Below, one piece after another: positions 1 through 5,642 of a DNA stretch of 11,643 bases. Made by a program: the position numbers and the translations under genes. The DNA is taken from positions 1-11,643 of the forward strand of contig JALNXV010000080.1 in NCBI GenBank assembly GCA_023230175.1. The letters run 5' to 3'. The notes under the pieces were generated by a model, which was not told the origin of the DNA, searched no databases, and saw nothing but the letters and a program-made list of their open reading frames with translations. The DNA comes from Candidatus Cloacimonadota bacterium. GTDB lineage: Bacteria > Cloacimonadota > Cloacimonadia > Cloacimonadales > WRIO01. Every line of letters begins with the position of its first letter. Positions within the stretch are counted from its first letter, which is position 1.

Positions 1-1625
1 CAGGTTTCAGTATTTGAGGCGTCAATATCAGCTGTTTGAATAAAATGACTGCTCCATGAAGCTTTATTTTGTGAAAACCATAACAGATTATTTAGATTAC
101 TTATTTGGTATGGATTATCTATAGTTCCTTGTCCGTTCGGTCTAATAATTTCTATTGGCATTGTATTGAAAGTATTTGTTAAACTATAAGAGATTACTTC
201 AGAATTATTATCTAAAACAAAGGTTTTGATATAGTAAAGTGTGTTAGGTGCTAGATTTGGTATTTCTACAAAAACCTCTTCTAAACTTTCTGAGATAATA
301 AAATTTTGATATGAACTGTTGTTTAAATCAAAATTGGGATTTGTACTCCAAACAAGACCATAACTATTTGCATTATCATCAATTAATGTACTTAATGCAC
401 AGTTTACCGTAATAGAATTATGGGTTATATTTAGATAATCTTTAATACTTGCACTAGATTTAAGGTTTGAAATTTCCATACTTAAGTGAGGGTATGAGTC
501 ATTTATAAGATTAGAATGAGACCATATATTTTCAATTTCAAAATCCCAACCTGCATTTAAAAAAGTTGTAGCATTTTTCATTTCTTCATCAGTTAATCCA
601 ACTCCATAATCTGATTCAGTAATCCCTGAGAGTGTTGTGTTCCAAAATGAGTTTGTAACTGTAGCCACTGCATATGTTCCACCAATAATTCCACCTTTAA
701 TATCATGTCCATATAACTTAGCTGACGCATATGAGTTCGTTATTGATCCACCACCAAACTGACCAACTAATCCACCAACATAATTAAAACCTGAAACATC
801 ACATAAACTATAGCAATTCTCAATGATCACTGCACCAGAACCAACTAAACCACCTACTGCATAATAACCACGGACTTGACCTTTTGAATAAGAGTTTTTT
901 ATTGTTGGTGGTAGCTCAAATGATGAACTAACCTCAGCAATTAAACCTCCTGCCCAACGAGGATATCGAGAAAGTATATCTATGTCTGCATAAGAATCTT
1001 CAATTGTAGTTCCGGTACGGCATTCACTGACTAAACCACCGACAAATATTCCTCTAAGAGAACCGGTAAATGAACAATTTTTTATTAGACTATCTCGTGG
1101 AAAATTGATTAATCCGGCTGTTCTATTGCCACCTTCAATATTACCTGAAACGTGAACATTTAATATAATGCTTGATTCAAACCAGTTTATTAAACCAGAA
1201 TTATTAGCTTGAAGAGTAATATTCTCAAAAATGATATTTTTAATAGTGGCATTATTTACATTTGGCAAGAAGCACGCTGAAGGATAAGTACCTGTACTGT
1301 CAGCTGTAATGGGTTTTATTGTGTAAAGATTAATGATTTTGTGATTATCCCCATCATAAATACCTGAAAAAGTAGAGTCTTGAGAAATAACATCCCAACC
1401 TTGACCATTATTCCATAATATAGTTTCTGATGCGTCGATATCCTGAGTTTGAAGGTAATGTTTGTCAAAATGTTCGAGAGTTTGTGAAAACCAATATAAA
1501 TTATTTAGTGATTCAATCAAAAAGGGACTTTCTGCAGTTCCTTCACCATCCGGTTGTACTGCTGTTTGTGCAAAAGCTATTGATAAACAGCAAAAAGTAA
1601 GTATTAAAAGTAAAAATCGATTCAT
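1..1625 (-). CDS. Secreted GLUG-repeat protein, 3' part missing (runs off the left edge)
   Basis: The frame is open from the ATG at 1625 to base 1, giving 541 residues with no stop. Residues 1-19 form a signal peptide ending AFA before QTA, so the product is probably exported. A module at about 25-115 carries DGEGT, LYWFSQ and DIDAS. GLUG-type repeats follow, with GGLV/GGLI/GGII cores near 196, 226, 258, 284 and 311, each near a polar N-S-Y/F-type turn. A region at 303-380 ends the repeat block with the usual LTDEEM and GWDF sequence. Residues 383-489 look like a fibronectin-III-like domain ending in LAPNTLYYIKTFV. At 496 the opening module restarts (RPNGQGT, LLWFSQ, DIDAS), so the architecture is duplicated. 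GLUG proteins are surface or extracellular proteins, often adhesin-like; the function of this one is unknown. The start is supported by AGGAGT seven bases upstream and a promoter at 1683-1711. The C-terminal end cannot be seen. Confidence 0.88.
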   Translation of the reverse strand, partial: MNRFLLLILTFCCLSIAFAQTAVQPDGEGTAESPFLIESLNNLYWFSQTLEHFDKHYLQTQDIDASETILWNNGQGWDVISQDSTFSGIYDGDNHKIINLYTIKPITADSTGTYPSACFLPNVNNATIKNIIFENITLQANNSGLINWFESSIILNVHVSGNIEGGNRTAGLINFPRDSLIKNCSFTGSLRGIFVGGLVSECRTGTTIEDSYADIDILSRYPRWAGGLIAEVSSSFELPPTIKNSYSKGQVRGYYAVGGLVGSGAVIIENCYSLCDVSGFNYVGGLVGQFGGGSITNSYASAKLYGHDIKGGIIGGTYAVATVTNSFWNTTLSGITESDYGVGLTDEEMKNATTFLNAGWDFEIENIWSHSNLINDSYPHLSMEISNLKSSASIKDYLNITHNSITVNCALSTLIDDNANSYGLVWSTNPNFDLNNSSYQNFIISESLEEVFVEIPNLAPNTLYYIKTFVLDNNSEVISYSLTNTFNTMPIEIIRPNGQGTIDNPYQISNLNNLLWFSQNKASWSSHFIQTADIDASNTET

Positions 1626-1682
1626 ATCTTACTCCTTAAAGAAACTTTGATTATTTCTTTATAAATTATTTTTATCATATTT

Positions 1683-1711
1683 ATCCTATATACTGATTTT
1701 TAACTTGTCAA
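1683..1711 (-). promoter_or_regulatory. Sigma-70-type promoter for the GLUG protein gene
   Basis: On the minus strand an exact TTGACA (1711-1706) is followed after 17 bases by TAGGAT (1688-1683). The predicted start of transcription, about 1676, gives a leader of roughly 50 bases that contains the AGGAGT ribosome binding site. Confidence 0.7.
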
Positions 1712-1745
1712 TGTTTTTTTAAAAAATATTTATAAATAAAATGAG

Positions 1746-1841
1746 ACTGTTAAATAATATTAAAAATTATTATATAAGTTTCTGTCTTGCAAGAAATATA
1801 TGTGCAAGCAAGATGCTCGTACAACATTATTATTCAACAGT
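1746..1841 (+). mobile_element. 96-bp MITE-like element with 14-bp terminal inverted repeats
   Basis: ACTGTTAAATAATA at 1746-1759 is matched in inverted orientation by TATTATTCAACAGT at 1828-1841, 13 of 14 positions. The element has no coding capacity and carries a copy of the hairpin repeat close to its right end. No target duplication is evident. A sequence matching the terminal repeat (TGTTGAATAATA, 1968-1979) recurs about 130 bases downstream. Relation to a transposase family is inferred only from the layout. Confidence 0.5.
1801..1823 (+). repeat. Hairpin repeat copy 1
   Basis: The core is GCAAGCAAGATGCTCG (1804-1819). The arms TGTGCAAGC and GCTCGTACA pair over nine positions with one internal A-C mismatch and one G-T wobble, around a five-base loop AAGAT. 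ACAACA follows, as in the copies near 5530 and 5565. Confidence 0.75.
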
Positions 1842-1860
1842 TTTATAGGATTAATATAGT

Positions 1861-1896
1861 GGACCTCCAAGATGCTTTAAAGCATCTTGGAGGTCC
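1861..1896. repeat. 36-bp perfect palindrome with no spacer
   Basis: The half GGACCTCCAAGATGCTTT is followed immediately by its exact reverse complement. The inner part of each arm contains CAAGATGCT, which is also the heart of the hairpin repeat family in this window. No run of T follows on either strand, so it does not look like a terminator. It could extrude as a cruciform or fold as a strong RNA hairpin; no function is assigned. Confidence 0.85.
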
Positions 1897-2061
1897 CTTG
1901 TAATAAAGTCGTATGTAACTGTGAAAATTGTAGAAGATAGGATGCAATTAAGTAATATACATAAGGTTGTTGAATAATATCTAGTATTGTTTTATAAGTA
2001 TATAGTTTGAATAGTATATTGAATTTTGAGATAGCCTTTTCATGTTTGTAGGAAATACATT

Positions 2062-2080
2062 TTTAAGCAAGATGCTCGAA
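2062..2080 (+). repeat. Hairpin repeat copy 2
   Basis: The core is AAGCAAGATGCTCG (2065-2078). Its arms are TTTAAGC and GCTCGAA: the inner three pairs and the A-C mismatch are conserved. The outer pairs, C-G and T-A and others elsewhere, are here T-G, T-A and T-A. The upstream sequence GGAAATACAT resembles the flank of copy 1, so homology extends beyond the hairpin. Confidence 0.65.
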
Positions 2081-2196
2081 CACAATGTCATTAAGTTAAA
2101 AAATAATCGGTGTGTTCCTTGTAAAATAGGGACTTTCTGATACTAAAATCGTAGCCTCGTACTTCAGTAAGAGTAAAAATGATTTTTATAATAAGC

Positions 2197-2247
2197 TACC
2201 CTTCCAATCGGAAATTTTTCTAAGAAAAATTTCCGATTGGAAGGGTA
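2197..2247. repeat. Perfect hairpin with 24-bp arms and a TAA loop
   Basis: The left arm 2197-2220 (starting TACCCTTCC) is the exact reverse complement of the right arm 2224-2247 (ending GGAAGGGTA), with only TAA at 2221-2223 between them. No T run follows on either strand and no gene ends nearby, so a terminator role is unlikely. The arms have no clear similarity to the other repeats of this region. Confidence 0.85.
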
Positions 2248-2282
2248 ATGTTATGTTGTTCAATAATTTCCTACATACTAAA

Positions 2283-2415
2283 GAGGCTGTCCCAAAATGC
2301 AAAAAATGTTCTACAAGCTTCCAGCTTGTAGTTTTATAAAATATTGAATACATATTAGTTAAGGTTTTGAGTGCAAGCAAGGATGCTCGCATAACAATAA
2401 TTTTGGGACAGCCTC
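2283..2415. mobile_element. 133-bp MITE-like element with 16-bp terminal inverted repeats
   Basis: GAGGCTGTCCCAAAAT (2283-2298) is exactly matched by its reverse complement at 2400-2415. Ends of the GAGGCTGTC-type occur on insertion sequences, especially in Bacteroidota, as I recall; the family was not verified. The interior cannot encode a transposase. It holds an inner hairpin (arms CTACAAGCT and AGCTTGTAG, 2311-2331) and a hairpin-repeat copy just inside the right end. AAA flanks both sides as a possible 3-bp target duplication. Outside that lie the inverted sequences ACATACT (2273-2279) and AGTATGT (2419-2425), so the element appears to have landed in the loop of a small palindrome. Confidence 0.72.
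2371..2392 (+). repeat. Hairpin repeat copy 3, inside the 133-bp element
   Basis: The arms GTGCAAGC and GCTCGCAT pair over eight positions with the conserved A-C mismatch and a terminal G-T wobble, around the loop AAGGAT. It ends seven bases before the right terminal inverted repeat. This is much like copy 1, which ends four bases before its own right terminal repeat. Confidence 0.75.
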
Positions 2416-2463
2416 AAAAGTATGTGGCTATGATTTTAAAACAATCATTTAAAAAAAATAAAC

Positions 2464-2492
2464 AAAAAAAACGGCAGGGATTAACCTGCCGT
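2464..2492 (-). terminator. Rho-independent terminator of the hydrogenase gene
   Basis: On the minus strand the eight-base arms ACGGCAGG and CCTGCCGT enclose a six-base loop and are followed directly by seven T. It lies 30 bases beyond the hydrogenase stop codon. A smaller hairpin (CAGGT/ACCTG, 2503-2515) lies between stop and terminator. Confidence 0.92.
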
Positions 2493-2521
2493 AAATATTT
2501 ATCAGGTATTACCTGTATTAT

Positions 2522-4312
2522 TTAGTGATGAGCTTCTTTTTTGGTTACTTGTTCAGTTGATTTACCATCAAATTGAGAACGTTTGAAATAAACAGTATGT
2601 AATAGTTTATGAGCAATTTCTGAATTTGGTTTTCCTAAGAAGTCTTCATAAATTTTTGTAATTTCAGGGTTTTGATGAGATTTTCTGATTTTAGCTTTTT
2701 TATCATCATTATAAAGACCTTCAGCACGTAACATACGTTTTGCTAAATCATTGCCTTTAGGCTGTCCACCACCACCAACACAACCACCGGGGCAAGCCAT
2801 AATTTCAATAAAGTGATATTCTGATTTTCCGGTTTCATTAATTTGTTGGCGAACTTTATCCATTAATTTGCGAGCATTTGCTAATCCATGAGCAACAGCA
2901 ACTTTTAAATTACCGAAATTAGGGATATTAATTTCAGCTTCTTTGACGCCTTCAAGACCTCTAACAGCTTTAATTTCAACATCTTCTAATTCTTCTCCTG
3001 TAACAAGAGTATAGCCTGAACGTAAAGCAGCTTCCATCACACCACCAGTGGCACCAAAAATAGTTCCGGCACCTGTATAATAACTCATTCCATGATCCGG
3101 TTCAGCAGGCTCAAGATTTTTAAAGTCAATACCTGCTTCTTTAATCATTCTTAAGAATTCACGAGTAGTTAAAACATAATCTGTATCTTGGAACCCTGAG
3201 TCAGATAATTCGGGACGGCGAGCCTCAAATTTCTTAGCAGTACAAGGCATAATAGCTACGGAAACTATGCTTGCAGGGTCAATATTTTTTTGTTTTGCAA
3301 AATAAGTTTTTGATAAAACACCAAACATTGACATTGGTGATTTTGCAGTAGAAACGCAATCAGCTAAATCAGGGTAATATGTTTCCATAAATTTAATCCA
3401 GCCCGGTGAACATGAAGTAACAAGAGGTTTTTGAATACCTGCTTTTAAGCGATCGACAAGTTCTGTTCCTTCTTCCATAATGGTTAAATCAGCAGTGAAA
3501 TTTGTATCCATAACAGTATCAAATCCGATAGCTTTTAGGGCTGCATACATTTTTTCAGTAGAAATTTCAGAAGGAGACATTCCGAATTCATCAGCAAGAG
3601 ATACACGAATAGCAGGAGCTTCTTGAACGATTACATGCTTTGTTTCGTCAAAGATAGCTTTCCAAACTTGTTCTACTTCTGATCTTTCTGTTAAAGCACC
3701 TGTAGGGCAATAAACAATACATTGACCACAGTTTACGCAAGGTGAATTTCCAATACCTTTCATAAATGCAGTTTCAATAGATCCTTCGAATCCTCTGTTT
3801 ACAAAAGTAAGAGCATTAACAGTTTGAACTTCATTACATACAGTTACACAGCGTCCACAAGAGATACATTTATTAGGGTCTCTTACAATTGCTATACTTG
3901 TTTGATCAAGAGGAACTTTTTTTAGTAAAGGTTGAAGATCGTTTAATTGAATACCCATATTATTAACAAGTTTTTGAAGTTCACATTTTTCATTAGCGTC
4001 ACAAGTAGGGCAAGAAACGTCGTGATTGCTTAATAATAAGCGTAATAAGGTTTTACGATATTCTCTTAATTTTAATGTGTTAGTTTTTACAGTCATTCCC
4101 GGTGTAACAGGAGTTGAGCACGCACGTTTAGGCTGTGGGTGACCATTAACTTCAACAACACATATACCGCAATTTGAAGTTGGTTTTAAGTCAGGGTGAT
4201 AGCAAAGAGTAGGAATATAAATATTTGCTTTTTTAGCAGCTTCTAAAATAGTCAAAGAACCATCAACGGTTAAGACTTTTCCATCAATGGTGATTTCAAA
4301 TGTTTGGGACAT
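2522..4312 (-). CDS. hydA: [FeFe]-hydrogenase catalytic subunit, modular HydA/HndD type
   Basis: The enzyme interconverts protons and H2 at the H-cluster, normally in the cytoplasm. The 596 residues hold all modules of the long form. A [2Fe-2S] domain has C37, C48, C51 and C65. A His-ligated [4Fe-4S] site has H97, C101, C104 and C110. Two [4Fe-4S] ferredoxin motifs follow (C149/C152/C155/C159 and C192/C195/C198/C202). The H-cluster motifs are TSCSPGW (299-305), MPCTAKK (355-361) and MACPGGCVGGGG (505-516). The C-terminal small-subunit-like tail is fused (KSHQNP near 544). This layout matches NAD(P)-linked, often electron-bifurcating hydrogenases, which work with NuoE- and NuoF-like partners. 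No partner gene is next to it: it has its own promoter and terminator and a divergent neighbour. GGAGGT seven bases before the ATG fixes the start. Family assignment is certain; redox partner and bifurcation are inferred. Confidence 0.96.
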   Translation of the reverse strand: MSQTFEITIDGKVLTVDGSLTILEAAKKANIYIPTLCYHPDLKPTSNCGICVVEVNGHPQPKRACSTPVTPGMTVKTNTLKLREYRKTLLRLLLSNHDVSCPTCDANEKCELQKLVNNMGIQLNDLQPLLKKVPLDQTSIAIVRDPNKCISCGRCVTVCNEVQTVNALTFVNRGFEGSIETAFMKGIGNSPCVNCGQCIVYCPTGALTERSEVEQVWKAIFDETKHVIVQEAPAIRVSLADEFGMSPSEISTEKMYAALKAIGFDTVMDTNFTADLTIMEEGTELVDRLKAGIQKPLVTSCSPGWIKFMETYYPDLADCVSTAKSPMSMFGVLSKTYFAKQKNIDPASIVSVAIMPCTAKKFEARRPELSDSGFQDTDYVLTTREFLRMIKEAGIDFKNLEPAEPDHGMSYYTGAGTIFGATGGVMEAALRSGYTLVTGEELEDVEIKAVRGLEGVKEAEINIPNFGNLKVAVAHGLANARKLMDKVRQQINETGKSEYHFIEIMACPGGCVGGGGQPKGNDLAKRMLRAEGLYNDDKKAKIRKSHQNPEITKIYEDFLGKPNSEIAHKLLHTVYFKRSQFDGKSTEQVTKKEAHH

Positions 4313-4451
4313 AACTTCTACCTCCGAAAGTCACTTTTTTAATTTTTTTTCTTAAAAAACAGTAACCTTTATTTTTTTATTATTTGCACTCTATTAATAA
4401 CTTATGTATTAAAATTGATTAATTGATAATCTCTTATTACATATAGTGAAA

Positions 4452-4481
4452 TCATTATTAAAAAAACTTAAGATTTGTCAA
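4452..4481 (-). promoter_or_regulatory. Probable promoter of the hydrogenase gene
   Basis: On the minus strand TTGACA (4481-4476) is followed after 18 bases by TAATGA (4457-4452). An overlapping TAATAA would give a spacing of 15. The leader would be about 130 bases. It includes two direct ATCAAT copies two bases apart (4414-4427) that could be an operator, though AT-rich sequence makes this weak. Confidence 0.5.
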
Positions 4482-4569
4482 TCAGAAAATGAAAAAATTT
4501 ATTTCTTTATAATTATCTAAAATTTCTTAACTTAAATTGCTATGATAAATTAGCTTTAAATTTTTTATG

Positions 4570-4598
4570 TTGACATTTTAGTGTTAGATATTTATTAT
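4570..4598 (+). promoter_or_regulatory. Strong sigma-70-type promoter of the glycosyltransferase gene
   Basis: TTGACA (4570-4575), 17 bases, then TATTAT (4593-4598). Transcription should begin near 4605, which is downstream of an in-frame GTG at 4581. That GTG therefore cannot be the start codon, and the ATG at 4629 is favoured. Confidence 0.78.
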
Positions 4599-4628
4599 AT
4601 CCGAACTAATGTTTTTAAGGAATATCTT

Positions 4629-5513
4629 ATGAATGATTCAGTTTTTTGTTCTTTTATTTGTCCGGTTTATAATAGAGAAAAATATATAAAAAAAGCTATT
4701 GATTCTGTTTTGAGTCAAACGGTACAAGATTTCGAATTAGTTATTGTTAATGATGGTAGTACTGACAATTCTGATAAAATTATTTCTTCTTATAATTCTG
4801 ATAAAATAAAGTATATTAAAACAGAACATCTTGGCTGTTGGAAAGCAAAAAATTATGCTATTTCACAAGCAAAAGGTCGTTTTTTGTGTTTCATTGATTC
4901 TGATGATTTTATTTCTGATAATTATCTTGAAACAGCAATACAACTTATTCAATTGAATAGTAGTTATGATTATTTTTATCCAACTCTAATGAAGATAGTT
5001 ACAGAAGACGAAAACCCTACCGATACTATCTGGAGATATATTAATTATCCTCCATCTCAAAGACAACAATTAATCAAGCTCTTTTGGGAACACCAAATAG
5101 GTGGTATTCCTCATGCAGGAGCCTTTATAAAAAAAAGTGTTTTTGATAAAGTAGGCTTTTATAATGATGATTTTTTTAATCTTTCTGATACTGATTTTAT
5201 TGTTAGAAATGCATTAAAAATAAAGTTTTTCCTTTTGCCTGAACTTTTATCTTATTATAATAGACAACATACAGCTCAAACTAATTCAAATTATAATGAA
5301 CGTTTTAGAACCTATAGCGAAACACTTGATTATATCATAAAAAATTATCCAACAGAATGTTTTATAGGGAAAGATTTAAAGAAAAATAGCTTAGAATTTC
5401 TTAATCTATGTGTAGAAAAATTTATGAGTTTGGCTCAAAAGTCAAATAATAATATTTATTTTATTGAAAAAGCAAAAAAATACTTGAATCTTTTAAGACA
5501 AGCAGAAAAATAA
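4629..5513 (+). CDS. Family 2 (GT-A fold) glycosyltransferase
   Basis: The 294-residue protein transfers a sugar from a nucleotide-sugar donor to an acceptor not identifiable from sequence, probably in cell-surface glycan synthesis. Residues 8-20 hold the family opening strand (PVYNREKYI). NDGSTDNS (41-48) and the metal-binding FIDSDDF (88-94) are the donor-site motifs. HAGAFIKKSVFDKVGFYND near 160-180 followed by LSDTDFIVR is the usual acceptor-side region. There is no membrane segment, so it is likely cytosolic or peripheral. The start is the ATG preceded by AAGGA; an upstream in-frame GTG lies inside the promoter. It has its own promoter, is divergent from the hydrogenase and converges on the lamin-tail protein gene. 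No other glycan gene adjoins it. No terminator with a T run follows; the stop is 11 bases from a tandem hairpin-repeat array. Confidence 0.9.
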   Translation: MNDSVFCSFICPVYNREKYIKKAIDSVLSQTVQDFELVIVNDGSTDNSDKIISSYNSDKIKYIKTEHLGCWKAKNYAISQAKGRFLCFIDSDDFISDNYLETAIQLIQLNSSYDYFYPTLMKIVTEDENPTDTIWRYINYPPSQRQQLIKLFWEHQIGGIPHAGAFIKKSVFDKVGFYNDDFFNLSDTDFIVRNALKIKFFLLPELLSYYNRQHTAQTNSNYNERFRTYSETLDYIIKNYPTECFIGKDLKKNSLEFLNLCVEKFMSLAQKSNNNIYFIEKAKKYLNLLRQAEK

Positions 5514-5523
5514 AATAATTTTA

Positions 5524-5630
5524 GTGCAAGCAAGGATGCTCGCACAACAAATCTAAATGCAAGCAAGGATGCTCGCACAACAAATCTAAATGCAAGCAAG
5601 GATGCTCGACAGCACTGCTATTCAATAGTC
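5524..5630 (+). repeat. Tandem array of the hairpin repeat (copies 4-6), 33-bp period
   Basis: GCAAGCAAGGATGCTCGCACAACAAATCTAAAT-type units start at 5526 and 5559, and a third, diverging after 17 bases, at 5592. The first copy forms the best stem of the family: GTGCAAGC with GCTCGCAC, seven pairs and one A-C mismatch, loop AAGGAT (5524-5545). The third continues into GCTATTCAATAGTC (5617-5630), which resembles the right end of the 96-bp element at 1746. The array fills the gap between two convergent genes and has no T run, so a simple terminator role is not evident. Confidence 0.85.
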
Positions 5631-5642
5631 TTAATTTATGTT

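Larger units (their letters stand above)
1626..2521. other. Repeat-rich intergenic region without a convincing gene
   Basis: About 900 bases separate the hydrogenase stop from the start of the GLUG gene, both on the minus strand. No open frame here has a ribosome binding site or recognisable protein. From left to right the region holds the GLUG promoter, a 96-bp element with inverted ends, a 36-bp palindrome, a half-element beginning at about 1968 with a hairpin repeat at 2062, a 24-bp-arm hairpin, a 133-bp MITE-like element and the hydrogenase terminator. A 68-codon minus-strand frame (2392-2186) is made of these repeats and was not annotated. Confidence 0.75.
4313..4628. other. Divergent regulatory region between hydrogenase and glycosyltransferase
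   Basis: These 316 bases contain no gene. They hold the hydrogenase ribosome binding site (GGAGGT, 4320-4325 on the minus strand), its promoter, and the plus-strand promoter and ribosome binding site of the glycosyltransferase. No clear Rex or FNR operator was found by eye. Confidence 0.6.

Noticed and set aside
1462..1650. A 62-codon plus-strand open frame at the start of the GLUG gene.
   Set aside because: It is antisense to the signal-peptide-coding end of the GLUG protein gene, which has a clear promoter, ribosome binding site and family motifs.
2186..2392. A 68-codon minus-strand open frame.
   Set aside because: It is built from the perfect hairpin, an element end and a hairpin repeat, has no convincing start signal and resembles no protein family.
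4414..4427. Direct repeat ATTGAT-TA-ATTGAT upstream of the hydrogenase, considered as a redox regulator operator.
   Set aside because: It is a direct repeat, not the inverted repeat expected for FNR or Rex, and such words are common in sequence this AT-rich.
4581..4628. An upstream GTG start that would extend the glycosyltransferase by 16 residues.
   Set aside because: The extension lies inside the promoter and before the predicted transcription start, and the ATG at 4629 has the AAGGA site and fits the family N-terminus.
5558..5630. Each 33-bp unit of the array can be read as a tiny frame, ATG to TAA in 11 codons (MQARMLAQQI), repeated in phase.
   Set aside because: There is no ribosome binding site, the third unit diverges, and copies elsewhere change frame through a one-base loop deletion while keeping the stem. 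The hairpin, not a peptide, is what is conserved.
5524..5630. The 33-bp tandem repeats considered as a CRISPR array.
   Set aside because: Units abut with no unique spacers, only three exist, and no cas gene is in the window.
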